Assembly (NCBI GenBank): GCA_032207245.1
Contig: CM063505.1
Span: 180,214,958 to 180,278,957 of the forward strand
Direction: 5' to 3'
Origin: Pardosa pseudoannulata
Lineage: Eukaryota; Arthropoda; Arachnida; Araneae; Lycosidae
Length of the DNA: 64,000 nucleotides
Part shown: in pieces, positions 34,043 to 50,239 of the stretch
Layout of the letters: each line of letters starts with the position of its first letter
Numbering within the stretch: the stretch's first letter is position 1
Translations under genes and position numbers: made by a program
Notes under the pieces: generated by a model
Databases searched by the model: none
Seen by the model: only the letters and a program-made list of their open reading frames with translations
What the model was told of the DNA's origin: nothing

Positions 34043-34385
34043 AGGTCTAAAAAAGGGGTAGTTGGAAATTATGTAAGTAAAAACAATTTTATAATAATAA
34101 AATATTAGAGAACTCTTTTATAATAATAAAATAAATGAAAAAAGATCCACGCTCGCGTAAGCTTTTGGGATCATCTGGTCAGGCGGAAGCATTTTTGAGC
34201 TATTTGATGATCTTGCAAACACATAAATAACAATCAGCGCGTGGACAAGGAGCTGTCAACAACAGTCTACGCATCTCTTCGACGGAAAAGTGTAAATGGA
34301 GCAAGTTTTACTTTAACGATGGTTTAATAAACTTATTATTATCAAGAAGACTGTTGTCCATTCGCCTTAACTTTGCAGCATGACA
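34039..34385 (+). mobile_element. LTR-like repeat R1, copy 1
   Basis: A 347-bp unit starting TGTCAGGTCTAAAAAAGG and ending TGACA, with an AATAAA near its 3' part: the TG...CA layout and size of a solo LTR. It aligns along its length with 37232-37570 and 48993-49329. No internal region or TSD is seen. All three copies have (TA)n immediately 5'. Confidence 0.6.
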
Positions 34386-34412
34386 TGTCATATATGTGTG
34401 TATGTATATGTA

Positions 34413-34417
<5 letters not shown>

Positions 34418-34466
<49 letters not shown>
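34418..34466. repeat. (TA)n microsatellite
   Basis: About 48 bases of TA shortly after R1 copy 1. Confidence 0.95.
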
Positions 34467-34468
<2 letters not shown>

Positions 34469-34644
34469 TAAATAAATATATGTCTATATATTATATGTAC
34501 ATATATACACATAAATGTATGCGTATATTTCCTATGCATGACTTTTAAGTAGTGCACTTCCCAAGCAAAGAGGCTGAGTAATCACAACGCACATTATTCC
34601 CGAAGTAATCGCAAATACCCTTTGTTCATTTCCACCCAGATCGT

Positions 34645-34795
34645 GAAATGGGCGTTTTCCCATCCCCACCTCTTCTCTATCCGTCACAGCGGGACATCCC
34701 ATCTGAGTTGGAACCTTTTCAGTGAAAACAAATCCGTCAAAGACAGATGCGTTAATTATTCCCTACGGAGGACGGCATAGAATAAGAATAGAATG
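34645..34795 (+). repeat. Dispersed repeat R2, copy 1
   Basis: CTCTATCCGTCACAGCGGGA, then CATCCCATCTGAGTTGGA, then CGTTAATTATTCCC. Matches 37878-38003, and each copy follows an R1 copy by about 300 bp, so R1, (TA)n and R2 may be one larger repeat. Confidence 0.65.
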
Positions 34796-34913
34796 GAATA
34801 GTTTTTCTGCTTTTAGATTTTGAGATGAATATTGTAGTTGCATTAGCGTAATCGAAAGATTTGATTTCATTCTGATATAAGTGAAACACAATTAATTTTT
34901 CTTAATCATAATT

Positions 34914-34923
34914 ATATATATAT

Positions 34924-34998
<75 letters not shown>
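34914..34998. repeat. (TA)n microsatellite, interrupted
   Basis: About 85 bases of mostly TA. Confidence 0.95.
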
Positions 34999-34999
<1 letters not shown>

Positions 35000-35704
35000 T
35001 TTGTGTGCCTCTTTCACGGCCTGACGACTCTATATATAACATGGATATAACTATAGATATGCACGGGATTAAAACAAACTAATGTAATTATATATGTCTT
35101 TTGGAGTGTTTCTATCGTTAAATTTCAATTTTTGGTAAATATAATTTTTGTTAAATATTTGTCTTAGACTAAAAAATTGGTCTTCTCATAGAACAAAACT
35201 GATTCCTACTGCTTTCATCCCTTCTTATAAAATTAGGTATGCTTCTTACCGTGTCATAGTATGACTAAAAACTAAAACATTGATTGGTTGACTCACGCAC
35301 ATATGCAACATCACTTTTTCAACATAGAAACCCGTTGATCATGCTGTATGAATAAATTTGTTTCATAATTTTCGTGTGTTTTCTTCTAACCAATTGCTAA
35401 AAACAGTAACGAAACCAATATAAATTCTCTTCTTACGTTTGTGGCTGGTAAAGTTGTCCATTGAAAATGTATATGATAGTTTTAAGTTCATAATTTAGAA
35501 AATAAACAAATCATTTAAAAGAGAGTGAAATCCTCGTGAAGAGTATCAATATGGGAGTATATCAATACTATTTAAGAGCTGTGTGTGCCAATATGGAATA
35601 GAACCGGTAAATCATATTTGCTGGTGACCTGTTACCGTCTCGTGTTTAAAACAGAAACAATTGTTACTTTTCTAGTCAGGAACTGAATATGACACATATA
35701 TATT

Positions 35705-35996
35705 TGTCAGGATTTAAAATATAGAGTAATTTAAGAGATTTAATTAGGGATTCTTTTAATGGAAGTAACGCGCCTCGAGTTATTTAGCACCATAAATACG
35801 GCTCACGCTCAGTGATATGGGCAGAGAGCAGTATGCACTGTCCACGGTCAGACCTGGAGCTCCTCGAAGCAGTGAAATCTGCCTTTGTTAGCAGTTGGGC
35901 GCCAATATGAGACGCCATTGTTGAGTAGAGTGTTGGTGAATTTAAATAAAGATATGAAGCTGATGTCATGACTCTAGTGTCGTTTACTGGACCCTG

Positions 35997-35999
<3 letters not shown>
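35705..35999 (+). mobile_element. Candidate solo LTR, second family
   Basis: Starts TGTCAGGATTTAAAA, ends TTTACTGGACCCTGTCA, with AATAAAG about 45 bases before the end. It is GC-richer than its flanks. The 3' boundary coincides with the start of a (TA)n tract. Only one copy in the window and no target duplication, so this is tentative. Confidence 0.4.

Positions 36000-36057
<58 letters not shown>
35999..36057. repeat. (TA)n microsatellite
   Basis: About 58 bases of TA beginning at the end of the candidate LTR. Confidence 0.97.
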
Positions 36058-36060
<3 letters not shown>

Positions 36061-36500
36061 TATAATATGTTAATCCTAAAACTATACCAAAATAATTATG
36101 CTTATCCTAAAATAATTTTTGGTTGATTCTCTCCTTTTCTGGCAACTTTGGCGAATAAATTTGATCTTTCTTATCCTTTTGGCGATCTCAAAACTGGCTT
36201 TTATATATTTGTTTTATATAACTCTCGTGACGTGCTTAAACTACATCACAAGGTTTCACCATCATTAAGAATTCTAATTGTTTGACACATACAATCAAAA
36301 ATTGAGATGCATGTGTTTTTAGGGCAGAATTCCGTGTAGAAGGAACCTCAGTAAACTCTTGTTCAACCTAAAAATTATCTTGTTTTCGGATTTCAACGAT
36401 ATTATAACGATATAAGTCATGACTGTATTCAAAAGAAATACTTTTTCCTTGGTGATAGAACAAATTACCCATTACATATGAACGCAAGTATATATGTATG

Positions 36501-37570
<1,070 letters not shown>

Positions 37571-37587
37571 CACACACACATACACAC

Positions 37588-37710
<123 letters not shown>

Positions 37711-37877
37711 ATTGTGTGTTTTTCTGTATGATTACAAGATTAACTATATAATTTTTCAGATAATTTAAGCTATTTCAGAATTGATTGAACACAATATTTG
37801 TCATTTCCTAGAATAGTGAAAAATAAGAAAAGAAGGAAAAACCTTCGAAAAGAGGGCTACCCGCACCCCTGCTGTGG

Positions 37878-38003
37878 CCCTTCTCTTTCCGTAAGTCTCA
37901 GCGGGACGTCCCATCTGAGTTGGAGTCTTTTGTATGATTGATATTTCTCGGGGACAAATGTTTTAATTATCCCCAGTTGGATTGGGGAAGAATAGAAAAT
38001 GAG
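37878..38003 (+). repeat. Dispersed repeat R2, copy 2
   Basis: GCGGGACGTCCCATCTGAGT, GGACAAATG, TTAATTATCCCC in the same order as 34645-34795. Confidence 0.65.
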
Positions 38004-38275
38004 AATTTTCTTTTTCCACAGAAATGCGCTAGTCTCATTAAATTTCTTCTAGAGGAAGATTTCATTTTTCACTACATATCTCTAGAGATTTATATAAAAG
38101 ATTTATTTGTTTTTAAAACGATATATTTTAAAAGTCTATCACATTGGAAATACGTATCCCATACGTTTAAACAGACGGATATGTATTTGCAACTTACATG
38201 ATACGTATTTACAACATATGTGATACGTATCATATGCAATGATACGAATTTGTATCGTATATGGTATTTACTTTT

Positions 38276-39196
38276 AAGGTATCCGTTTACTTTCTGAGAA
38301 CGTAGATACTAGTTCATGTTTTACATTTTTAGATTTATTTTTTATATTATCATAGATAATTCAACTAAAAAAATTTATTCCTTGAGAAGTTTTTATAAAA
38401 TTTCTAATAAATGAAGAAAATTTAGTAAAAATATCGGGTTTTTTCAAATAGTCTAATTTTTTAATAAATTAAATTATTTCAATATTTTTTGATGCAACAC
38501 ATTTCTTATACACTGGACTAGTGATTCATCTAAAATCTTTGCATAATTTACATTTTGTAAAAAATTTTGGTCCATCAAAATCATACACATTCAATTTTTG
38601 ATGAATTTTCATTACCTTTATATCTAATTATAAATGTAACATCATTAAAAATTATCCAAATTTAAAGCTTTTAGGTCATTTGCTAGTAAATACTATCAAA
38701 AGCATCATAATAATTTTCAATAAAATATTTTAAGAACTTTTTGAGAAATCACATTTTAAGTTTCGACATTTTATTAAAAATACCGTTCTGAGAAAAACGC
38801 ATTTGAAGTTTATGTGAAGCAACTTTAAAGATTAAAAAATCAAAATACATGTTTAAAATTGTTTTGCTTAAAAACTTTCTAATTGCCAAGTTCCTAATTT
38901 CTAAAAATACTAGAAAATGTTTAACCTAATGTTCCTGAAAATTTAAAAAGTTTTGTCCAAAAAATGCTCTTTAAAAGGCTTTAAATTCACAAATTCCGGT
39001 TCAGAAATCGATACTTCCGTTTTGTTTTGATAGATGTCACTGTTGTTTAAACAGCTGTAACTTTTCTTTAAAATGCTGTAGAGACAAACAGAATCAGATT
39101 TAGAAGCGTAAAAGTTGAAATTTTTCAATATAGAAGTAAAAAAAAAAAGTTATGATTTTTGGCCAAAATGACATTTTTAACGCAGACGGATACCTT
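38276..39196. mobile_element. Candidate MITE with AGGTATCCGT termini
   Basis: AAGGTATCCGT at 38276-38286 and ACGGATACCTT at 39186-39196 are perfect 11-bp inverted termini 0.92 kb apart. TA lies immediately outside AGGTATCC on both sides, fitting a TA target. The interior is AT-rich with no transposase. Flanks on both sides are built of related GATACGTAT-type motifs. Confidence 0.5.
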
Positions 39197-39199
39197 ATT

Positions 39200-40610
39200 G
39201 TATATGATTTGTATTTGTACTGTATATGATACGTTTTTGAAAGGTATACGATGCGTTTATGCAATCTATTGGATACTCGTATTTTACATGGTGTGCTGTA
39301 AAGGAAATGATGTATGAAAATAATTCAAAATTGCCAAATATGTAATGCGTTTTAACATTCACAACAGTAACTGAAAGAGGAAGTTTCGCATCTCTAGACG
39401 GTCATAACTTTTATTGTTTTGCGTCTAATCTGTCAGTGCAAATCATGAAAATCGTAATCTCCCAACGGATTTAGACAAGAACATAATTTAGTATATTTAG
39501 AAAACTTGAATAGAAACTTTGGAACAGATTTATATAGTACGTTCATGAAGGGCCTAAGAATACGTCGTAAAAGTAACGTGCTCCCATAACTGAAGAAAAA
39601 CGTCTTGCTTTAAAAACTAGTACCTTGACGATGACAAAGAAAGAATATATGAATAAATAACTAAGACTACAAAAAATAGGGAGATCTCTTTCTAGGCAAG
39701 AGGATAAAATCGCACATTAATCTGAAAAAAGGGTAAAGGAATTGTCATAGTGCTAGATTAGAGGTGTTCATGAAGATGAACTATGCTTGTCATATATCTA
39801 TGCTTGTCATATTGGATTCCTATTGGTCAATATTAGCTTACGGGCAATATACAATTCCATCTGTCTGGATCGCATTATTAATAATTCTTTAAAAACACTA
39901 TATACTTTAAAAGCACATGATAAAACAACAATATGCATATGCTACGTAAGATATCACACTGCTATATTACGAGGGTATCTTTTACATTTTTTATTTATGT
40001 GTATTAAATGTTTTAATTTGGAACTTTTCAAGTTCCAAAGTTGAAAGGGCTGTATCGAAGTATACCACAGATAATTAAAATATTTTTTACGATGTTTCCC
40101 ATAAAATATCCAGAAAAATGATAGCATTGGAAAGAAAAAGGATAGCCTTGGATTCCTCTCATTCAATGTTAACCTATATGAAAAAATATAATTTCCGTTT
40201 GCTCTCATTTATAAATTATTTAATGAAATTATACCATTTGGTAAATAAGCAAAAATAAAACTTTTCAGCTCGGAATAATATTATAGATTGTTATCTTTTC
40301 CAAAAGATGTTTTTGTGTGAAGAAAGTCCAATTTCCTCATAGATCTGTATTGTGAAATCCAAGAAAATATTTATTGAAAAGGCAGAAAATTTTGGAATTG
40401 CAAGCAATTTGCAGGTGTGATATATTTAAATATCTGTAGTGTTTCAAAAATTAATGAATATTTCATTTTAAAATTATATGTATGAAAGCTTGTAGTATTT
40501 AAATCGTACTTAAATTTGGCTTATGCTCCTCATAATCTTTGAATAGTTAGCAATTGAGAAGTATTCCTCTATGAAGATAACATAGGGAACTAAATCAACT
40601 AATTTAAAGG
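39200..40610. other. Intron-like AT-rich sequence
   Basis: Downstream (minus strand) of the ENPP exon at 40617. I searched by eye for the next ENPP exon (expected to encode a SDHGM-type motif) and did not find it here or further left. Confidence 0.4.
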
Positions 40611-40616
40611 ACTCGC

Positions 40617-40726
40617 CTTGTCATGCAAACCTCTCTTGCCCATTTCTCTCTGTACCAGGTCCAGCAGATTATCGATATCCTTTACGGCTTGCTTCCGTTG
40701 CTCAGAATTCGGGCCGTACTTGTGAC
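40617..40726 (-). CDS. ENPP-like: ENPP-type phosphodiesterase, internal exon c
   Basis: The acceptor TTTCGCAG precedes a 110-bp exon that, in phase with the exon at 55845-56016, completes a Gly codon. It then reads HKYGPNSEQRKQAVKDID, then NLLDLVQREMGKRGLHDK. In ENPP proteins this is the segment after the metal-binding D-x-x-G-H: the His at the exon start is a predicted zinc ligand, followed by YGP and the helix ending in 'L.DK' just before the SDHG strand. The exon ends GACAAG and is followed by GCGAGT, so the donor appears to be GC rather than GT, a known minor splice class with this consensus. GC content and codon use differ sharply from the AT-rich intron. Confidence 0.85.
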
Positions 40727-40869
40727 CTGCGAAATTATATGCAATTAAGAAACACAATCAAAAAATGTATCTATATATATACATACATATGCATTTGTAT
40801 AGAGAAATACCATATACAAACACACGTACGAATCAAGAATCTCTGTTTTATTAAACATATATATTTATA

Positions 40870-42167
<1,298 letters not shown>

Positions 42168-42464
42168 GTGTATGTGTATGTGTATATCTGTATGTATTTG
42201 TGTATCTATATACATGTGTGTGTATTTCAATCGATAAAGCGGTACATTTTTCTGAAATAGGGTCTTAAATAATTTTTTGCATAAATAACACAATACTGAT
42301 GATGAGTAAATTATATAAATTTATGCACATTATAATTCAGTTCCGATATCATCTTAAAACTCCTCGAAATTCAGATCCTCTTTTAAACGTAAAATTTTCG
42401 ATATAAACAGACGTCTTTATGAGTGTAAAAATATGTAAACATCTTAATGTCTCGACGAAAAGGA

Positions 42465-42790
42465 AATTCCTTCGATATTTTAATGCGTTATTAAAAGAGA
42501 AGTATTTACTAAAAAAATACAGGATATCAATTTGCGATTGTGATCGATAATGTCAGCTGTACCTAGACAGTGAAGCCAGAAATGAAATTTAAATGAAATC
42601 TTAATGAATACTGATTATATTGTTACGAGGAGAGGGTGAAAAACGAAGAAAGTGGATTGTGTATCCTTCTCAAAGTCACATTTTTTAATAAATTATTCAT
42701 CAGGTAAACGTTTAACTCGATAAGTCATAAATAAATGAAAAATCTGACTAAATAAAGATCAGGGGAGCTCGTTAACAGCTCGTTTTAAGA
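42465..42790 (+). repeat. Dispersed repeat R3, copy 1
   Basis: Shares in order AAAAGAGAAG.ATTTA.TAAAAAA, GCGATTGTGATCG, AAATGAAATCTTAATGAATA, GGAGAG, AAAGTGGATTG and AACTCGATAAGTCAT with 44650-45150 and 50240-50720. Type unknown, no coding sense. Confidence 0.7.
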
Positions 42791-42941
42791 GAAAAAGATT
42801 TTGAATTGTTTTTATGTAATTGCATTTCGTCGTTTATTGCGATCACACGATAAATTAGAGATATACCTTTTTCGGTTCAAAAGATATACACACAGATTTG
42901 TAATTAATGTGTATATATATATGTGTGTGGGTGTTTATATT

Positions 42942-42942
<1 letters not shown>

Positions 42943-43006
<64 letters not shown>
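42943..43006. repeat. (TA)n microsatellite
   Basis: About 62 bases of TA after a (TG)-rich lead. Confidence 0.95.
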
Positions 43007-43007
<1 letters not shown>

Positions 43008-43143
43008 CTCTAAGAGCTATTACAGTTGCACTACCCTCTATTTATAACAACAAACTTGTCCAGGTGCGAAACCACTTATGGCTAAAATTTCTCCTACATG
43101 CTATTACTAGGGTTATCCTAATAATATTCGGTGAATATACAGT

Positions 43144-43144
43144 G

Positions 43145-43189
<45 letters not shown>

Positions 43190-43240
43190 GAGAGAGATAG
43201 ACAGATAGATAAATAGATAGATATAGATAGATATATTAAT
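43144..43240. repeat. (TA)n(GA)n(GATA)n compound microsatellite
   Basis: TA tract to 43186, then GAGAGAGA and imperfect GATA tetranucleotide repeats to about 43235. Confidence 0.93.
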
Positions 43241-43330
43241 ATGAATATATGTATATACAAAATATTAATGCATAAATGGTACATATAGAATCAGAAAATC
43301 TAAAGAATAAATAGACAAAAGTTATAATTC

Positions 43331-43695
<365 letters not shown>

Positions 43696-44118
43696 ATAAA
43701 AATAAAATAAATCTTTTTTAACTGCAAATGTTTTTGATAAGAATATGTATACTTTTAATAGAAACTTTGATTAGGCGTCCATTTCTATGCGTTTCCTTTC
43801 GAATACATTATGACCACGAAAACGAACAAAAACATTCATTAGAATTCTCATAAGTAATATCGCCCACTAAACACGATAAGCATTGTAATAATACATACGC
43901 ATAATGTGCACTGTGTTGTGTGATATTAATTTTGAATTGTTATTTTAAGATAACCAAACAAGCGACATTTTTGATTACATTATAAGAAAATTTCGAGTTT
44001 TCTAAGCTTATGTCGATACTCCACTGCTATTTCTTAAAATAAAAAATTTCCTCGGTTGTCGAAAATTTCAAGAGCAACATAAAAATCGAATAACATACAT
44101 TTCTAAATTTTGCAACAA

Positions 44119-44242
<124 letters not shown>

Positions 44243-44649
44243 ACATAGATATGCATTCATCCATATCTATATAGAAGTATTTTTCTATATTCTCAAACAT
44301 ACAAAAGAATATGTATTAAATAAGTATTTCTAAACTTTACTCAAATATATAGAAATATTTCTAAATACTTGTGCGTGTGTATATATTTATAGACATATAC
44401 ATAGACGTAATACATATGTATATATATTAAAACACAGAGAAAGAGAAGAAAGATAGATAATTATATAAAATCCATATAAATGTTTAAAATTTATTCATTT
44501 TTGACCAAAAATATGCGTATATCTTTATATAGAAATACATTTTTCTTGAGTATTTTATTCTGTCCTTTCGAACAAATTGTAGTAACGACTATTGTACAAT
44601 ACTTTTTACATTTGGTTATATTGTTTCAATACCAGCATTTTTCATCCTA

Positions 44650-45150
44650 GTACCTCTATTTTTCCATTGTACCTGTCCATTCGAGCGTATTATTTTTAAA
44701 ATAAGAATTGTTTTTATTTACGTAAAAAGAAGGGAAATATCGGTATGAATCTTTGAATGAAAAATAGCTTATATAGATATATTTAATTCATAATTGAAAG
44801 AGAAGCATTTATTAAAAAAATGATGGTCGCCATTCGCGATTGTAATCAGTCGATAATAGATGCTTCGCCGAGACAATGAAGCCAGAATCGAATTGAAATG
44901 GAATCTTAATAAATACAGATTGTAATTTTAGGAGGAGTGGAATAAAAAGAGAGATAAAAGTGGATTGCGTGCGCGTTGCAAAGTTATTTTTTGAATAATT
45001 TATACAGCAAATAAATATTTAACTGGATAAGTCTTGGATAAATGAAAAATCTGAGCAAATAACATTTCGGATGGAAATTCCTTGAAGATTTCCCTTCTCA
45101 TATTAATAACAAATATTTGAATTGTTTTTATGCAAATATGAATGAATGAA
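44650..45150 (+). repeat. Dispersed repeat R3, copy 2 (long form)
   Basis: Collinear with 50240-50720 over about 480 bp (AATTGAAAGAGAAGCATTTA, TCGATAAT, GAGACAATGAA.CCAGAATC, AAAGTGGATTG, AAATATTTGAATTGTTTTTA). Confidence 0.75.
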
Positions 45151-45699
45151 TGTGAAATATGGAAATATTAGAAAATAGTATGTAACTGCTTAAGGCAATC
45201 AAGTAACATAGATACTTCGAAGAGCTGTATTTTTACAGTTGTCCACCATTAAATGATTTTGACATATACATGTTACACAAGAAGTAGCACGTTACACTCT
45301 CTCTCCAATTGGGAAATTCGACACCATTTTTTAAGGTTTCCGGCCTTACAGCTCGTTTGGGATTCCTATATAATTTGCAGTCGGGTAAATATTAAAGCAA
45401 TCGAAGCACAAATTTTGGGAAGTTTAAATTTGTGAATGATTTAGAAGCGACATCTTACCGATATTCTGATCTAGGCCAGAGCTATAGATCGTTTATTTGA
45501 GAAAGCAAATCTTTCAGTGCTTTTTGCACTTCCCTAGTGAGATATCTCTTGATATTGATCCTTAGAGACTTCAGATTATTCATCATTCTTAAGAAGTAAC
45601 TATAATCATTTAAATTACCTTACACAAGATCTACATTTGCATGCATGCATAAATGTTTATACATATACATTCATATATACATAAATTCATACATGCATC

Positions 45700-45707
<8 letters not shown>

Positions 45708-45759
<52 letters not shown>
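45708..45759. repeat. (TA)n microsatellite
   Basis: About 50 bases of TA, 12 bases before the left end of a Tc1 element. Confidence 0.95.
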
Positions 45760-45764
<5 letters not shown>

Positions 45765-45771
45765 CTTGAAC

Positions 45772-46963
45772 ACACCGAACAACCATTACATTATGACCTC
45801 CCTATTAATAACACGTAGGACCATCCTTAGTCCTCAAAACCGCCAGCACCCGGTGTGGCATTGTCTCCACAAGGTGCTCATAGTTAATCAGAGGTAACAG
45901 GCACCAAGCGCTGACCGACTGATACTGCGCAATGTGAGAGGGTAATGTAGAAACGAGAATGTAGTTTTCCAAGTGGAACCACATATGCTCTCTTGGATTA
46001 ATGTCAGATGAATTTGGAGACCAAGACAGAACTTCAAAGCCACTGGCATGTTTCTCGAACCACTTCCTGGCAATTCGACCCTTATGACATGATAGATTAT
46101 CCTATTGGTAAGCATCATCCTTTGCTGGATATTCTGTTGCCATAAATGGGTGAACATGTTCAGCAGGATGTTCACGTAGCGCACAGACATCATGGATTGT
46201 TCTATGATGATTATGAGTCCTAATGTGTTCGATGAAATCAATGACTACACAAAAATGCACTCATCACTGGCTTGCCTCTGCTTATCAGTGCATCCGGAAT
46301 CCAGTATTTCCTTGGAAAATAGCCATATTCTAAAACGCCCATTCATGTGATTTATCAGAAAACCTAATTTGTCCTATCATGCAGCTTTCTTCCACTTTTC
46401 TAATGTCCAATTCCGATGTTTCTTGGCCAAATGCAGACTCAGATCGTTACAACATGTAAGAACATGCTTCGGCCACTGGCTGCGTAGACGTACATGCAAA
46501 ACTATACACTGCATAGTGTATTGAAAATCTCTGTCTGGTTCGCGACTGTTCTAGCTAGTGGTGATTTCGGTTGCTGCAGCTCTTCGGCCACGGCCAACAA
46601 GGTGTAACAATCTCCGCTCTCCTCTGGAATCATTGCACTGTGTACGACACACCTTTGACCGGCCACTTTTATTTTCTCCAACTATATACACCACTTTTGA
46701 TGCTCACAATAGCTACACGCAAAGAGCCCACAAAACTTGCAGTTTCTGATACTGATGTTCCAAACGTATTGATAAGACCATAATCGATGTCCGATAAATC
46801 AGCTGATTTTCACAATGTGTCGATAATCGCGTTATGTTTAGAAAGACAATGCATAGCCAATTTATATACTACAAAATTAGCTACGCACGTGCAGTTGTTT
46901 TGTTCCTGGTTGATTCCATTATTATAAATGGAGGATGGTCATAATATAATGACTCTTCGGTGT
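45772..46963 (-). mobile_element. Tc1-like element, third family in the window
   Basis: The left end ACACCGAACAACCATTACAT and right end ATATAATGACTCTTCGGTGT are inverted repeats over about 27 bp with four or five differences. The length of about 1.19 kb and minus-strand transposase fit Tc1. TA follows the right end; the left target base pair is not intact. Confidence 0.85.
45805..46780 (-). pseudogene. Tc1 transposase pseudogene
   Basis: Motifs in order on the minus strand: HLAKKHRNWTLEKWKKAA followed by SDKLGF (the first catalytic region, usual form WSDESRF), then LGLIIIIEQSMMSVRYVNIL, DNLSCHKGRIARKWFEKH (second Asp), SDINPREHMWFHLENY (third acidic residue) and a C-terminal VLAVLRTKDGPTCY with a stop at 45805. 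The N-terminal DNA-binding part (46560-46780) is only faintly readable. The DESRF box has changed to DKLGF, and stops occur, so it is inactive. Confidence 0.85.
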
Positions 46964-47404
46964 ATATATGATTGTGCTTATATAACCTAGTAATATTTTA
47001 TCACCGATTATTGATTACAGGTAAATTATCCCTAATTATTTGAACGGACGAGGAATAGTAGGCAATAAGAATACCTAAGTAATTAGACTTGCAGGCTTTA
47101 AAGACAGCGAAATCCTAATATGTGGAAATTTAAATTTATTGGCTAAAAATGAGGATAAAAATCTTAATCTTTACAAGACAAGATCATTGCATAGAATGCT
47201 CAATATCTGTACACATATCTTTAACAAATGATAATTCCAGTAGCGAGTGATCGATTGATTTCATTTCCAAGAAACTTAAAAATCATCCAGCGTTTTTTTG
47301 GGAGTTAAGACTAAACCTTGATTATTTAATATACCTCGAAAAACACACAGAAAACTGTTTAGTTATTGGATGGACGAAACTATTATTCTCGGACAGTTGA
47401 AAAG

Positions 47405-47760
47405 AGTAGCCTGAACAGTGGACGGCAAGAAAAGAGCATTTATTCTAGCGATCTTTCCGTGAGACCGGTAAAAATAATTTAATTCGGCAAACACTCCTAT
47501 AAATCTGACACATTACGGCTGGGAAAGAGTGGCCAGTGGACAGAAAATAGCATTTATTCTAGAGATCTTTTCGAGAAACCCGTAAGAAGAATTTAAATCG
47601 GCAAACACTCCTTTAAATCTGACACATTACGGCTGGGAAAGAGTGGCCAGTGGACAGAAAATAGCATTTATTCTAGAGATCTTTTCGAGAGACTGGTAAA
47701 AAGAATTTAAATCGGCAAACACTCCTTTAAATCTGACATATTTCGGCTAGGAAATTTAGT
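47405..47760. repeat. Tandem repeat, three units of ~114-118 bp
   Basis: Units share CAGTGGACAGAAAATAGCAT, TTATTCTAGAGATCTTTTCG, CGGCAAACACTCCTTTAAAT and GACACATTACGGCTGGGAAA. The second and third are nearly identical over 114 bp; the first is more diverged. A single old relative lies at 62035-62190. Confidence 0.9.
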
Positions 47761-48608
47761 ACTAAAGAATGAGAAAGAGCAAAAAAAAAAAAAAGATTTT
47801 ACATTAATAGTTTAGGTGTAATAATTTAAATATAGACTAAACGACCCGACAGACTTTGTCCTGTGTTAACGTTGTAAATCCAAAAATTGTAAAATGTTTT
47901 TAAATAAATTTAATTTTCACTTAACATCATTCTAAAATGTAATTTCTTTTTTTTTTTAATTTCAAAATTTTGAAGTTTCATAGCTATGTGATAGCTAAAT
48001 TTTTCGATTAATAAAAAAAAATCAAAGTACTTTAATTAAAGGAATGTGGTAAAAATTTTAGTAAGAAATCAAATTTATAAAATATAATTTGATGTTGCTG
48101 TTAGTAAACAGTTAAATCCAATTTGGTAAATGAAATAAAGCTGATATACCCTACATATTGAGTTATTATTTTAACATCTGTAACAAATTGTGTTTTTAAT
48201 ATTTATTTACTTTAAGATTTAGAAAATTTTAGGTTATTCTGAATTAATAATAGTTTTAGAAAATGCGTTGTAAAATTAATCAATTACAAAAATTATAACG
48301 TTGTAGGGTAAGGATACTCACTTCAAAACTACACCTTATAAAATGTTTTCTAGAAGGGAAACTCGAAAAAGTATTTTTATTAAGAACTCAACTCCTTAGT
48401 TGACAGAATACAGAACTAATTCCGTAATCTGCGTTACTTGAGCTTTTACACTTTAATGGAATACTCTAGCAAACCGTTCCAGTAAATGAAAGTATATTTT
48501 AGAACTGCTAGAACAAACAGAAGCATAAACATAATTAGATTAATCTAGAATTCCCGCACCGACTGTAAGGGGATTCGATACTGGAGCTTCCCTTACTGAA
48601 GTACTTAC

Positions 48609-48992
<384 letters not shown>

Positions 48993-49329
48993 TGTCAGGT
49001 CTAAAAAAGGGGTAGTTGGAAATTACATGAGTTAAGAACGATTTTAAAAAGGGAACTCTTTTATAATAATAAGATAAATGAAAAAGACCCATTCTCCCTT
49101 AAACTTTCAGGATAATCCGGTCAGACAGAAGCATTTTGGAAGAATTTGATGAGATTGCAAACAGATAAGTGAACACGTGGACATGGAGCAGTCAACAACT
49201 TTTTCACGCATAGCTCCGCCACGAACAATGAAAATGGCGCAGGTTTTGCTTTTAGAAGAAGCGATGATTAAATGAAATTATTATTATCAAGAAAACTGTT
49301 TTCTAATCGTCTTAAATCTGGATCACGAC
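48993..49329 (+). mobile_element. LTR-like repeat R1, copy 3
   Basis: Starts TGTCAGGTCTAAAAAAGG and ends GGATCACGAC; 337 bp. It is closest to copy 1 (shared GGGGTAGTTGGAAATTA, GGAACTCTTTTATAATAAT, ATTATTATCAAGAAAACTGT). Confidence 0.6.
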
Positions 49330-49335
49330 TTTACA

Positions 49336-49448
<113 letters not shown>

Positions 49449-49783
49449 GGTATCAAAATAATAACTAGGTAAGAACTAAGCCAGTTATGATTAAACACTG
49501 ATTGAGGACAACGTAATAGGAGAAAGACACACCCTCGTGTGGGACTATACAGAATAAAAGAGGTGACGCAAAAGTAGACATAACAATTGTGCTTAGGTAG
49601 CATCGCCAAAAGAGACAGTTCTGAGCGAGACCTGGGGCTGATAAATCTTCCATGCTAGTAGTGACAAATTATGAGAATAAAGGGTATCCAAATGGCATAG
49701 CCATGGACAGTCTGAAATATGTCTTCCATGCTTTCACCACTCGTCCATGTCATATAGATACATATATATCACTCACACATACA

Positions 49784-50028
<245 letters not shown>

Positions 50029-50239
50029 TACATAATATACTTTCAGACAGAGAAGTAGATAATAAATAGTGACATATAACTCATTTGAACGCAAATCATT
50101 CTTTATTCTTCTAAGCTCATATATGCCATGTAGACAGACTAAGTGGTTCAACCAAAACAAAGCAATTGTGGTAACAAATATACTATATTAACTTTTACAG
50201 AAAACAAACCTGTTCTAAAAACATAATGCTTGATCATAG

